Origin: Adhaeribacter soli
GTDB lineage: Bacteria > Bacteroidota > Bacteroidia > Cytophagales > Hymenobacteraceae
Assembly: GCF_008727925.1 (NCBI RefSeq)
Contig: NZ_VTWT01000011.1
Location: forward strand, 1-64,000
Reading direction: 5' to 3'
Length of the DNA: 64,000 nucleotides
In this document: positions 8,807 to 16,628 of the stretch, in pieces
How positions within the stretch are numbered: the stretch's first letter is position 1
Layout of the letters: the number at the start of each line of letters is the position of its first letter
Translations under genes and position numbers: made by a program
Notes under the pieces: model-generated
Told to the model about the DNA's origin: nothing
The model's database searches: none
The model's input: only the letters and a program-made list of their open reading frames with translations

Positions 8807-9436
8807 TTACCTTAAAAAAGGCTCCAGCTCTTTGTAATCGGTTATCCGGAAGTATTGTTTCAATCCCAAATTGAAATTCATTTTGTCGTAAAGCACGGCA
8901 TCCAGACCTAAGTCGCGGGCATCCGCCATTTCTGAATCCGGGTCGTCGCCAATAACCAACACTTCATCCGGTTTAAAACCATGGCGGGCAATGATGTCGA
9001 GGAAAATGTCTTTTTTGGTCTGGTCGGTAAATTGCGGATCAATAATGTGAATTTCTTCGAAATCAGGCTTAATGCCCATTTGCTTCACTTTGCTTTCCTG
9101 CATCTTTTTAAAGCCCATGGTTACCAGGAATTTCTGGCAGGGAAAGTTTTTCAGCACTTCGTAATCCTCAAAAAGCGCAATGGGTTTGTTGTACTGCAGC
9201 TTGTTCAACAGGGCAATGCCTTGTTCCGTCAGTTCGCGGCTGAAACCAAATTCGGGGGCAAGTTTCTGAAAAGGGCGCCGCGTCATTTCCTGTTTAATAG
9301 TTTCCAGGTCTCCGGAAAAATTGCCGTCTTCCTCGATCAGTTTATACAGCGGTGCAAACAGTTCATCGCCGATAGACGAGGTGGGAAAGAGGGTATTGTC
9401 GAGGTCTAGGATGATCGCTTTTTTTTTTTCATGCAT
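8807..9436 (-). CDS. HAD-superfamily hydrolase
   Basis: The 209-residue protein carries HAD motif I DLDNT (residues 11-15) near its start, a helical cap region (about 20-95), motif II in FLVTMG, a conserved Lys in the KMQESKVKQMG helix region, and motif IV in VIGDDPDSEMADA. It is probably a small-molecule phosphatase in the cytoplasm; the substrate cannot be read from the sequence. It lies directly upstream of the exonuclease III gene with 34 bp between them and may be cotranscribed. A run of eleven T bases (AAA codons for KKK on the coding strand) occurs near the start codon. Confidence 0.85.
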   Translation of the reverse strand: MHEKKKAIILDLDNTLFPTSSIGDELFAPLYKLIEEDGNFSGDLETIKQEMTRRPFQKLAPEFGFSRELTEQGIALLNKLQYNKPIALFEDYEVLKNFPCQKFLVTMGFKKMQESKVKQMGIKPDFEEIHIIDPQFTDQTKKDIFLDIIARHGFKPDEVLVIGDDPDSEMADARDLGLDAVLYDKMNFNLGLKQYFRITDYKELEPFLR

Positions 9437-9634
9437 GCAGGTTTATGGCAGAACTTCAGCAGATGAACGGCAGCAGCAGGGTTTAAGTTGGTCTGAAGCG
9501 GATAACTGCTTAAGAACAGTAGGAAAAAGGCTGAAAAAACGCCTGACCTGCAAAAGGCTTTTTTTAATGAAATCCTGATTCGGAAGTAAGATTTGTCTTT
9601 TGATCATAGCTGTCAGGCTAAGCCAATTTATTGG

Positions 9635-9805
9635 GGCATGCCGAACACAAGTGAGCGCGAGGAAGCGCGAAACTTGCGAGCGGCGTTCTGAGGGAACTAT
9701 CGCATACCGAACCCGAATGAAAGGCATTTTTTGCTACGGTCAAATGCCATAGTAATTCCCATAAGTTTAGCTCCGCTGAATCTTCGATTTCTTCGACAGG
9801 CTACC
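9635..9805. repeat. Dispersed repeat element B, copy 1
   Basis: This stretch is shared with copies at 37058-37276 and 55290-55410. Common blocks include GAGCGCGAG-AAGCGCGAAACTTGCGAGCG, AGGGAACTATCGCATACCGA, and the stem GGCATTT/AAATGCC around TTGCTACG, followed by TAGCTCCGCTGAATCTTCG. No ORF is conserved among the copies. Together with the snapback element at 9839-9930 it fills the 742-bp gap between the HAD hydrolase and tlpA; no gene is seen in that gap. Confidence 0.75.
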
Positions 9806-9838
9806 CATTACATAATTAAAACCTACAGAAAATATTGC

Positions 9839-9930
9839 GTCATCCTGAGCACAGCGAAGGACCTCGTCGGCTTCCAGTAGAGGTCATACTACTAAATTCC
9901 GACAAGGTCCTTCGCTGTGCTCAGGATGAC
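9839..9930. repeat. Snapback repeat element A, copy 1
   Basis: Two 32-bp arms (9839-9870 and 9899-9930) are inverted copies with one mismatch, separated by 28 bases. Each arm begins GTCATCCTGAGC on its own strand and contains GCGAAGGACCT. The same element occurs at 32597-32689 and, more diverged, at 28721-28826. Confidence 0.85.
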
Positions 9931-10178
9931 ACTTAGCAAACGGCTCCACTACTGAAAACCAGTTTTTGATGTCATATCCACTTTTTAAAATTTTAACTAC
10001 AAAATTTTTCGACCAGCTCAGCATAACGTGAATTGGAGGGCTAATTTCCTTAAGTTGACAGGACTGCTAATAATGGCAGGTTTTTACAATCCATGTGAAA
10101 AAAGCTAAGGCGAAGAAACGATGGAAGCTCTTATTTCCGGGTAAATCTGACAGCAGGTTTCCGTTTCTTCCAGGCAAA

Positions 10179-10829
10179 TTACTTCGCCAGGTTTTCCAGG
10201 TATTCCTTTACTTCTTTGGTGTCGTAATTGGCCATGCCGTCGTGGCGGGCGGCTACTTTACCGTCTTTCGCTAAAATGAAAGTTGTGGGAATGGAACGCG
10301 TTTCGAAGGTGGCCGGCACGCCGCTGGCGGGCAGGTAAACCGGGAAGGTGTAGCCTTTTTTCGCTACGAATTTCTTTATTTTTTCCATGCCGTTCTGATC
10401 TACCGAGAGCATCACGAAAGCAATGTTTTTGTTTCCTTTTACTTTGTCGTACAAACTCTGAATACCGGGCATTTCGGCTACACAGGGCGGGCACCAGGTA
10501 GCCCAGATGTTCAGAAAAATAACTTTGTTTCTCAGGGAGCTGAACTTTACGGTATTGCCCTGTAAATCCTGCAACAGGAAATCATTCGCCAGCATAGCTT
10601 CGGAAATTGCATTTACAGCATTCGAATTTTCAGGAGCAACTTCAGCTTCGTTTTCAGGCTTAGAGATTTGCGGAAGGTCGGGCGTGATGATGCCGGTGGC
10701 CAGCAAGGCCCGCTGCACCTGCCCGATGGCCTCGGTATGCAGGCCGCTCAGGTACAGAAACCCGAAGATCACGAGGGTATATACCCAACCGGGAACATTT
10801 TTAAGGGAGAATTTATAGTCAGTCATCAC
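10179..10829 (-). CDS. TlpA-like membrane-anchored thiol-disulfide oxidoreductase
   Basis: The 216-residue protein has one N-terminal membrane segment (about residues 13-30) and a periplasmic thioredoxin fold. The redox motif is WCPPC (112-116) in NIWATWCPPCVAEMP, typical of TlpA/ResA proteins, and the cis-Pro region reads SIPTTFIL. It would reduce or exchange disulfides in envelope proteins, for example apocytochrome c. It shares its strand with the fatty acid hydroxylase gene upstream (40-bp gap), so both may be in one transcript. No partner cytochrome gene is nearby, so the target is unknown. Confidence 0.88.
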   Translation of the reverse strand: MMTDYKFSLKNVPGWVYTLVIFGFLYLSGLHTEAIGQVQRALLATGIITPDLPQISKPENEAEVAPENSNAVNAISEAMLANDFLLQDLQGNTVKFSSLRNKVIFLNIWATWCPPCVAEMPGIQSLYDKVKGNKNIAFVMLSVDQNGMEKIKKFVAKKGYTFPVYLPASGVPATFETRSIPTTFILAKDGKVAARHDGMANYDTKEVKEYLENLAK

Positions 10830-10869
10830 GTAAATTTTAGGGAAAAGGGTAGGGTTTCGGGCCGGAAAC

Positions 10870-11823
10870 TCAGTTTTGCTTTAGCGGCAGCTCCGGGTTT
10901 AATTCTTCAACGAAGGTTTCGGGCTGATCGGTATCGGCTTCGGTATTTTCCCCGGAGTTTTTCTCCCGGAACGGATACCATTGCTGCGCCAGAAAGGAAT
11001 TCGGGTACTGTTCCACTTCTTCAAAACCAAGCGCGATGTCGCGGCCGTCTTCGGGCAGGTACGCGGTGCCGAACAGGTAATCCCAAAGGCTTAAGCTAAT
11101 GCCGAAATTGGCGCCGTAACGGTGCGGCATGTGTCTGGCGTGGTGCCAGATGTGCATTTGCGGATTATTGAAAAGATACTTTAACGGCCCCAGCGGCAGC
11201 CTGAAATTGGAATGATTGAAATGGCCGATGGAAGTTGCGAAAATATGCACCAAAAAGAAATCCTGAATGCCGAAACCGATCATGGCCAGCGGAATGTATT
11301 CCAGGGTGCGGTAAACTACGGTTTCGCCCCAATGAAAACGCAAATGCGCCGCAAAACCCATTTGCTGCACGGAGTGGTGTACTTTATGAATTTTCCAGAG
11401 GTAATCGGAGCGGTGCAGCAGGCGGTGCACGTTCCACTGAATAAAATCGCGGACTACAAATAGCGTAAGCAGTTGCGCCCAAACCGGCCACGACTGCACT
11501 TCGAACGCCACTAAATTCTGAATGCCGAACAGCGCCAGGAAATCATTGAAAGCCTGCACGCCGATGTTGGAAACCGCATTGAACCCGATAAGCGAAAACA
11601 GGAAAAAGTTGAAGAACATGTAAAAGCCGTCGAGCCAGAAATCCTGGCGGATGCGGGCCTGGTGCTGCCGCCACGGCGCGGCAATTTCGAGCAGCCAGAA
11701 AAACAGCGACAAGCCGATAAGCCAGTAAAAATAGTTGCCCCAGTGCGGGTTCAGCATTTCCCGCCACAGGTAGCCGCCATAGTCGGTAAACGAAGAAAAG
11801 AAGAGGTTCCAATATTTTTCCAT
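10870..11823 (-). CDS. Sterol desaturase / fatty acid hydroxylase family membrane protein
   Basis: The 317-residue protein has several membrane segments in its first 170 residues and the histidine clusters of the di-iron fatty acid hydroxylase superfamily: HRLLH, HKVHH and HIWHHARHMPH. A cytoplasmic C-terminal tail of about 60 residues is rich in acidic residues. Such enzymes use oxygen to hydroxylate or desaturate lipids; the substrate is not evident. It is a separate, longer family member from crtZ at 23918 and should not be taken as a carotenoid hydroxylase. It lies upstream of tlpA on the same strand. Confidence 0.85.
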   Translation of the reverse strand: MEKYWNLFFSSFTDYGGYLWREMLNPHWGNYFYWLIGLSLFFWLLEIAAPWRQHQARIRQDFWLDGFYMFFNFFLFSLIGFNAVSNIGVQAFNDFLALFGIQNLVAFEVQSWPVWAQLLTLFVVRDFIQWNVHRLLHRSDYLWKIHKVHHSVQQMGFAAHLRFHWGETVVYRTLEYIPLAMIGFGIQDFFLVHIFATSIGHFNHSNFRLPLGPLKYLFNNPQMHIWHHARHMPHRYGANFGISLSLWDYLFGTAYLPEDGRDIALGFEEVEQYPNSFLAQQWYPFREKNSGENTEADTDQPETFVEELNPELPLKQN

Positions 11824-11911
11824 GGGTTTCGTTTTTTCTGGTTCTTAAGCACGGGTTTTTGGAAGAAAAAACTACCGTTTAAGCAGGTCCAAAATTGTCC
11901 GTTATAGAACT

Positions 11912-12352
11912 TTATTCAACAGCCGCGCCGGCATCTTTCAATGGGTTAAATCCTTCGGTGGCGTCGTAAATGTTCCTGAAGCCCATTTCCTGCATCATTT
12001 TGGCAGCCTGGCCGCTACGACCGCCAACGGCGCAATAAACCAGGTACGTTTTCTCTTTATCGAGGGCTTTGAGTTTTGCTTCAAAATCCAGATCGTTCTT
12101 GTTCAGTAGCATAGCGTTTTTCAGGTGACCGCCGGCGTATTCCTGGGGAGTGCGCACGTCTAAAATTACGAGGTCTTTCCGTTGGGCCAGTAAGGTTTTC
12201 GCCTCGGCGGTCCGGATGGTTTTCAGGCCGTTTTCCGTAGCGTTTCTGGTTTGATCGGAGGGAAGCAGCTCCGTTTTTTCGGTGGCATTGGAGCTTTGCG
12301 TGCAGGAAGCAAAAATAAACGTGGCCGCGAAAAGCAGGTAGATCGGTTTCAT
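11912..12352 (-). CDS. Rhodanese-domain lipoprotein
   Basis: The 146-residue protein begins with a lipoprotein signal (FIFASC, Cys17), followed by a 30-residue polar linker and a single rhodanese domain (about 47-143). The active-site loop is YCAVGGRSG with the catalytic Cys107, and the CH2A-like LDVRTPQEYAGGHL motif is intact. It would act in the periplasm as a sulfurtransferase or sulfur-carrier protein. It is encoded in the same direction as the tlpA pair but separated by 88 bp. The acceptor is unknown. Confidence 0.88.
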   Translation of the reverse strand: MKPIYLLFAATFIFASCTQSSNATEKTELLPSDQTRNATENGLKTIRTAEAKTLLAQRKDLVILDVRTPQEYAGGHLKNAMLLNKNDLDFEAKLKALDKEKTYLVYCAVGGRSGQAAKMMQEMGFRNIYDATEGFNPLKDAGAAVE

Positions 12353-12463
12353 GCGCTGAAGATTTGGTTTAAATGCGTAACGGTAAAGTTCGGAATTTAT
12401 GCGGAGTAATGCTGCTTTAACATGCAGGAAAGGAGAAGCGTTCCGGTTATAAATTCAGGATTC

Positions 12464-12582
12464 ATTTCATTGCCGTCTGCTTTAGCTGACGGAAAGCAGG
12501 CTGTTCATTCCCGAAAAAATTTGGCTAAAGCCTTGATTTTAATTTGCCGGATACCGTCAGCTAAAGCAGACGGCAATGAAAT
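12464..12582. repeat. MITE-like element, copy 1
   Basis: Arms 12464-12492 and 12554-12582 are perfect 29-bp inverted repeats beginning ATTTCATTGCCGTCTGC. The 61-bp interior contains TTTGGCTAAAGCCTT. A second complete copy with the same ends and interior lies at 57311-57450, and a solo end at 2365-2389. The element is too small to encode a protein. It lies in the 520-bp gap between the rhodanese gene and the ArsR gene, which also has a small palindrome around 12645-12676. Confidence 0.85.
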
Positions 12583-12835
12583 TTCAGGTAAGAAGCTATC
12601 TCATAAATATTAATAGCAGGTTAAGATAATTGTCCTTCCAATCCCTTCGTAGCGCAGGGTTTAAACCCTGCGCTACAGAACTACGGAGAGTTTTGGATTT
12701 ATGGGATCGTTTCATATAAATTTTGAGTATCGCCAGGCTTAAAGCTTATTGTCTCATTTTATTGATAAGCACGCGTTTACTGCATTGAAATTATTCAGGC
12801 TAATCAGAGGAAATTCAGAAGTTAAATTAAATCCA

Positions 12836-12843
12836 TACATTTG
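12836..12843 (+). promoter_or_regulatory. Promoter -7 element of the arsR-like gene
   Basis: TACATTTG matches the Bacteroidota -7 consensus TAnnTTTG and lies 30 nt before the ATG at 12873. No clear -33 TTG is seen at the expected distance, so the assignment is moderate. Confidence 0.45.
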
Positions 12844-12872
12844 CATTTGTCAATATGTGCAATTAAAAACTC

Positions 12873-13151
12873 ATGGACCTCAGGCAAATCGAAAAAATAT
12901 CCAAGGCGTTAAGCGACGTGAACCGGCTGAAGATCCTGCAGTATATGCAGGGCAACCAGGGGCGTATCGAGTGCATGGAAATTGCCGGAATTCTGGAGTT
13001 GGCGCAACCTTCCATCAGCCATCACATTAAAAAACTGGTAGAAGCCGGCCTCATCGAACCTCAGAAAACAGGGCGTTTCTACCATTATTCGCTGAATACG
13101 AAGATATGGGAGGCCTATGTGCAAGCGCTGAGCCATTTTGCCGCAACCTGA
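12873..13151 (+). CDS. ArsR-family winged-helix regulator
   Basis: The 92-residue protein is a single ArsR-type winged helix: KALSDVNRLKILQYM (first helices), ILELAQPSISHHIKKLVEAGLI (recognition helix) and a wing QKTGRFYHYSL. The cysteine in IECMEIAG lies before the recognition helix; there is no CxC pair like that of arsenic or cadmium sensors, so metal sensing is not indicated. The next gene, a flavin-dependent monooxygenase 329 bp downstream, is a possible target, but the gap makes this weak. Start ATG at 12873 gives a normal family length. Confidence 0.85.
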   Translation: MDLRQIEKISKALSDVNRLKILQYMQGNQGRIECMEIAGILELAQPSISHHIKKLVEAGLIEPQKTGRFYHYSLNTKIWEAYVQALSHFAAT

Positions 13152-13479
13152 TTTTTTTATTTCTCCAACCAATCGAAACTTTTAAATGTATAAATGTATC
13201 GTTCGTGAAATGAGGGTGAAAAATCGGTGCCGGCAGAAATGAGAAAGGAGTTTGGCAGCTGGATATTGGTACTGGATCTTAGACTCCGGTAAAAAATGTA
13301 GCCTAAGGCTTGAAGTTAGATTTCGACGTATGAAATTACAAGGCAGGTTCAGGCTTGTTTTTATTTAGAACCTGGAAAACGAATCGGTAAGCTACCGGTT
13401 AATTTTTGAGAGCGCCTGTCTGGAACCACCCGCCCATAATGGCAATTGAAAAGCAATTGAACGCAAAATAGCATTAATC
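13152..13479. other. Intergenic stretch without recognised content
   Basis: These 328 bases show no ORF with coding character, no strong palindrome and no match to the repeat families listed elsewhere in the window. It presumably holds the promoter of the monooxygenase gene. Confidence 0.5.
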
Positions 13480-14511
13480 ATGACCCCGAATAAAGATCAA
13501 ATACCATATTCTTTACTAGAACTGGCCATTATTTCCAACGGAAAAACGGTAGCCGAAACCTTTGAAACAAGCCTGGATCTGGCGCGAAAAGCCGAAGAAC
13601 TGGGCTACAGCCGTTTCTGGCTGGCCGAACACCATAACGCCATCAGCATTGCCAGTTCGGCCACAGCAGTACTGATCGGCTACATTGCCGGCGGCACGAA
13701 ATTGATCCGCGTGGGTTCCGGCGGAATTATGCTGCCTAACCATTCGCCGCTTATTGTAGCCGAGCAGTTCGGGACGCTGGGCACGCTGTATCCGAACCGC
13801 ATCGATCTGGGCTTGGGCCGCGCACCGGGCACCGACCAGGTTACTGCCCAAGCCATTCGTTCGGACCGGATGCAGTCGGTGTATAAATTTCCGGAAGAGA
13901 TTCAGCAGATCCAGCAATATTTTTCGCCCGATAATGCTTCGGCCAAAGTGCGCGTGCCCATGGCAGAAGGTGTAGAGGTACCGATCTACGTACTTGGTTC
14001 CAGTACCGACAGCGCGCATTTGGCCGCCAAACTAGGCTTGCCTTATGCCTTTGCCAGTCACTTTGCCACCACGCACCTTTTCGAAGCCCTGCAGATCTAT
14101 TACAACGAATTCCAGCCTTCGGAATTTCTCCAGGAGCCATATTCCATTGCCTGCATCAACGTGATCGCCGCCGATACCGACGCCGAAGCGGAGCGCCTTT
14201 CCACGTCGCTGCTCTGGATGTTTGTGAGCGTGTTAACGGGCCGTTCGGAATACCTCCGTGAACCTACCGAAATGTCGGCAGATATAAAGGAACTCTGGAA
14301 CAATCCGTCGGTGCAGCAGATGCTGAAATATACCTTTGTGGGCAATAAGGCTACCGTAAAGCAGAAAACCCGGGAATTTTTAACCAAAACCGGCGTGAAT
14401 GAGCTGATGGTGGTTTCGAATCTTTACGCGCACGAAGACCGGGTGAAATCGTACCGGATTTTCGCCGAGATCATGCAGGAAATTTCTGCTGAAAAGCAGG
14501 CTGAAAAATAA
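13480..14511 (+). CDS. LLM-class flavin-dependent oxidoreductase
   Basis: The 343-residue protein is a luciferase-like monooxygenase of the group without a dedicated partner (YhbW-like). Diagnostic stretches are RFWLAEHHN, the VGSGGIMLPNHSPLIVAEQFGTL block, and GRAPGTD. It would use FMNH2 and oxygen on an unknown organic substrate in the cytoplasm. The gene stands alone on the plus strand and converges with the TauE/SafE gene, leaving 16 bp. Regulation by the upstream ArsR protein is possible but not shown. Confidence 0.88.
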   Translation: MTPNKDQIPYSLLELAIISNGKTVAETFETSLDLARKAEELGYSRFWLAEHHNAISIASSATAVLIGYIAGGTKLIRVGSGGIMLPNHSPLIVAEQFGTLGTLYPNRIDLGLGRAPGTDQVTAQAIRSDRMQSVYKFPEEIQQIQQYFSPDNASAKVRVPMAEGVEVPIYVLGSSTDSAHLAAKLGLPYAFASHFATTHLFEALQIYYNEFQPSEFLQEPYSIACINVIAADTDAEAERLSTSLLWMFVSVLTGRSEYLREPTEMSADIKELWNNPSVQQMLKYTFVGNKATVKQKTREFLTKTGVNELMVVSNLYAHEDRVKSYRIFAEIMQEISAEKQAEK

Positions 14512-14527
14512 GGTTGCGGAGAAGGAA

Positions 14528-15325
14528 TTACAGGAAAAGTTCTTTCAGGATGATATAGATGCCCATAATGAGCACAAACCAGCCGAAGCCGGTTTTAAGT
14601 TTGTCGCTGTGGATGCGGTGGGAGAGGGCGGAACCGATAAAAATTCCCGCTACCGAAAGTCCGGAAAAGGTTAACAGGAATCTCCAGTCGATGGTGTAAT
14701 TGAATATATCGCCTACGAAACCGAAGAGGGAATTGGCGGCAATTATGAGCAGGGAAGTGCCCACGGCCATACGCATGTCGAGTTTGCTGAAAAGCACCAG
14801 TGCCGGAATAATCAGGAAACCGCCGCCCGCGCCTACCATACCGGAGATCAGGCCAACGCTCACGCCCTGGACTACCAAAGCAGGAGTGTTTGGGGTAAGA
14901 TCTGCTTTTTCATCCGGCGGTACCTGGTATTTTTTCCTCCGGATCATGCTCAGGGAAGCGAAAACCATCAAGGTTGCAAACAAGGTCATCAGCAAAACGC
15001 CTTTGGTAATTTCGAACGGACCGAAAGTAGCGAGATGCTCCGGAATGGCCGGTACAATAAAACGCCGGGTGAAAAAAACGGTGAGCAGCGAGGGTAATCC
15101 GAAGGTGAGGGCCGTGCGGAAACTGACGAGTTCTTTCTGGTAGTATTTGTAACTACCCACCAGACTGGTAGTGCCCACCACAAAAAGCGAATAAGCCATG
15201 GAAATAACCGGATTCAGGCGCATGAGGTACACCAGAATGGGCACGGTAAGGATCGCGCCGCCGCTACCGGTAAGCCCCAGCGTAAGCCCGATGAGCAAGG
15301 CCGCTCCGTATCCGAAAATTTCCAT
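14528..15325 (-). CDS. TauE/SafE-family membrane transporter
   Basis: This is an integral membrane protein with about eight hydrophobic segments and the two glycine-rich repeats of the TauE/SafE (DUF81) family, seen as GLTLGLTGSGGAILTVPIL and VGLISGMVGAGGGFLIIPAL. Family members export or take up sulfite, sulfoacetate or other sulfur-containing anions. The start at MEIFGYGAALL (15325) is preferred; a longer reading frame extends into the tRNA terminator and tRNA-Leu gene and is not credible. Sulfur chemistry fits loosely with the rhodanese gene 2 kb away, but no operon joins them. Confidence 0.87.
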   Translation of the reverse strand: MEIFGYGAALLIGLTLGLTGSGGAILTVPILVYLMRLNPVISMAYSLFVVGTTSLVGSYKYYQKELVSFRTALTFGLPSLLTVFFTRRFIVPAIPEHLATFGPFEITKGVLLMTLFATLMVFASLSMIRRKKYQVPPDEKADLTPNTPALVVQGVSVGLISGMVGAGGGFLIIPALVLFSKLDMRMAVGTSLLIIAANSLFGFVGDIFNYTIDWRFLLTFSGLSVAGIFIGSALSHRIHSDKLKTGFGWFVLIMGIYIILKELFL

Positions 15326-15352
15326 TCGATTTGGATTAAAACTAAAAACACG

Positions 15353-15385
15353 AAAGCCTGATAATCTTGAAATTATCAGGCTTTT
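15353..15385 (-). terminator. Terminator of tRNA-Leu
   Basis: A perfect 13-bp stem (15353-15365 with 15372-15384) and a six-base loop lie one base after the tRNA-Leu 3' end. On the minus strand it is followed by a T-rich stretch ending in TTTTT, and it separates the tRNA from the TauE/SafE start codon. Confidence 0.75.
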
Positions 15386-15386
15386 G

Positions 15387-15470
15387 TACCCAGAGCCGGG
15401 GTCGAACCGGCACATCCGTGAAGATATTGGTGTTTGAGACCAACGCGTCTACCGATTCCGCCATCTGGGC
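15387..15470 (-). tRNA. tRNA-Leu (anticodon CAA)
   Basis: The minus strand folds as a class II tRNA. The acceptor stem GCCCAGA pairs with TCTGGGT, the D arm contains GGTAGACGC, and the anticodon loop CTCAAAC within stem TTGGT/ACCAA gives CAA. A long variable arm follows, and the T arm reads GGTTCGACCCC. The discriminator base is A, and the CCA end is not encoded. Length is 84 nt, normal for tRNA-Leu. The coordinates run from the discriminator to the first acceptor base. Confidence 0.93.
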
Positions 15471-15493
15471 ATTTGGTAGCATTCCTGTTTCAA

Positions 15494-15521
15494 TACTCAG
15501 AGCTGGGGTCGAATCGGCACA
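15494..15521 (-). pseudogene. tRNA-Leu 3'-end fragment
   Basis: These 28 bases repeat the T arm and 3' acceptor strand of the neighbouring tRNA-Leu (15387-15414) with three differences. The 5' half of the tRNA is missing; the next bases run into the end of hscB. It lies 5' of the intact tRNA on the same strand. It therefore looks like the decayed remnant of a tandem duplicate and not a typical attachment-site repeat, which would lie 3' of the tRNA. Confidence 0.7.
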
Positions 15522-15540
15522 GCTCTGAATAAATCCCTTT

Positions 15541-16074
15541 TCAGGAACGGTTTGCAAATGTAGACAAGGTTTCTTTAATGCGCAAGAGGTATTTTCGTTT
15601 CAGGTAATAAATTTTTATGTGTTCCAGGGCCTGTGTTTTTTCAGCTTCCGTCAGTTCGGCGTAGCTTTCCAGCAGCGGTTGTCCTTCCGCTTCCAGGTTA
15701 CCCCAAACGGTATCGAATTCAGTTTGTAAGCCCGCTACGGCTTCCGGATCGAAATCAAATTCCAGGTCCATCAGGCGCTCGTTCAGGTCCATCATGTCGA
15801 GCAGGAAGGCTTGCGGCAGTTCGTTTTTTGTGCCTTCGCCAACCAGGCCGTGCTGCTCTAAAATGTAATGCAGCCGGCTTTCGAAATTGCTAAGGGTTTT
15901 GTAAGCGTTCGTGTTCAGGGTAGAAAGCTCCAGAATTTCGCGCTGCTTTTCTGGCGCGGCCCCGGCATGAAAATCGGGGTGGAATTTGCGGCTGTTTTCG
16001 TAGAATTTGGCTTTTACGGTTTTCTCGTCCGGGTAAAAGCTTTCGGGAATCGTATAAAATTCGAAGTAATTCAT
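15541..16074 (-). CDS. hscB: Fe-S cluster co-chaperone HscB
   Basis: The 177-residue J-domain protein carries the HPD motif (residues 32-34, in KFHPDFH) within the N-terminal J domain and a C-terminal three-helix bundle that binds the IscU-type scaffold (residues 85-175). It works with the Hsp70 HscA to release iron-sulfur clusters. The start is the ATG at 16074 giving MNYFEFY; the frame continues upstream for 90 residues without homology to the family. No isc genes are adjacent, which is usual in Bacteroidota. It is followed by the tRNA fragment and tRNA-Leu. Confidence 0.9.
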   Translation of the reverse strand: MNYFEFYTIPESFYPDEKTVKAKFYENSRKFHPDFHAGAAPEKQREILELSTLNTNAYKTLSNFESRLHYILEQHGLVGEGTKNELPQAFLLDMMDLNERLMDLEFDFDPEAVAGLQTEFDTVWGNLEAEGQPLLESYAELTEAEKTQALEHIKIYYLKRKYLLRIKETLSTFANRS

Positions 16075-16124
16075 AGTTGCGGGTAAGGTTGGGAGCAGGC
16101 TGGTTGGTTTTTCAGGCCAGAATC

Positions 16125-16445
16125 CTACGGTTTTTTCAGCAGATCTGGTAACAGATCGTCGGTAATCTGGTGTACGGAAAAAGCCTGGGGCGGGGCGGCA
16201 AAAAGCTTTTTGGTAGCCGGCCAGACCTGCCCGAAAAGTTCCGATTTGCGGTAGTTGTTCAGGTGCGTTTCCGAATCCCAGTAGCTGTAGGTCATAAAAA
16301 TGTTGGGGTCGTTCAGGTCCTGCAGGAGCTCCATGTGCCGGCAACCTTCAAACGCGCGGATCTTATCTTTCGAATCGTTAAAAACAAGCAGAAAATCCTT
16401 CACCTTTTCCGGCTGAAAGACCATGCGCACCATGCGGATAAGCAT
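16125..16445 (-). CDS. Antibiotic-biosynthesis-monooxygenase (ABM) fold protein
   Basis: The 106-residue protein is a ferredoxin-like ABM domain (YgiN/HmoA-like), with RMVRMVFQPEKVKDFLLVF as first strand and helix and MTYSYWDSETHLNNYRKSELF as the conserved block. Family members include quinol monooxygenases and haem-degrading enzymes; no haem-ligand pattern could be verified here. It is 50 bp upstream of hscB on the same strand and may be cotranscribed. Its start codon borders the TAGTGATTAG repeat. Confidence 0.8.
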   Translation of the reverse strand: MLIRMVRMVFQPEKVKDFLLVFNDSKDKIRAFEGCRHMELLQDLNDPNIFMTYSYWDSETHLNNYRKSELFGQVWPATKKLFAAPPQAFSVHQITDDLLPDLLKKP

Positions 16446-16451
16446 CTGTTT

Positions 16452-16628
16452 TAGTGAATAGTGATTAGTGAATAGTAGCTAGTGATTAGTAATTAATGAT
16501 TAGTAGGTATTTCCATGGCGTAATTAGCATGGTTTCTCCTGAAAGGCAAGTTTAATCAAATTTGCTTTTTCAGCTTTGCCCTTGGGTCTTTAGATGTTAA
16601 ATACTAATCACTAATCATTAATCACTAA
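16452..16628. repeat. Inverted TTAGTGATTAG-type repeat pair
   Basis: AT-rich iterations of TAGTGATTAGT and TTAATGATTAGT occupy 16452-16507, with an inverted counterpart at 16595-16628. The right end supplies the stop codon of the SAM hydrolase gene. A related TTAATGATTAATAG stretch forms the truncated end of the DUF4142 gene near 46040-46066. Confidence 0.65.

Noticed and set aside
15326-15415. An N-terminal extension of the TauE/SafE gene.
   Set aside because: It would run through the terminator and into tRNA-Leu, and the residues do not fit the family.
15494-15521. A second functional tRNA gene.
   Set aside because: Only the T arm and 3' acceptor strand are present, without 5' half or anticodon.
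16075-16344. A 90-residue N-terminal extension of HscB.
   Set aside because: It overlaps the ABM gene and has no family similarity; the J domain starts at the ATG at 16074.
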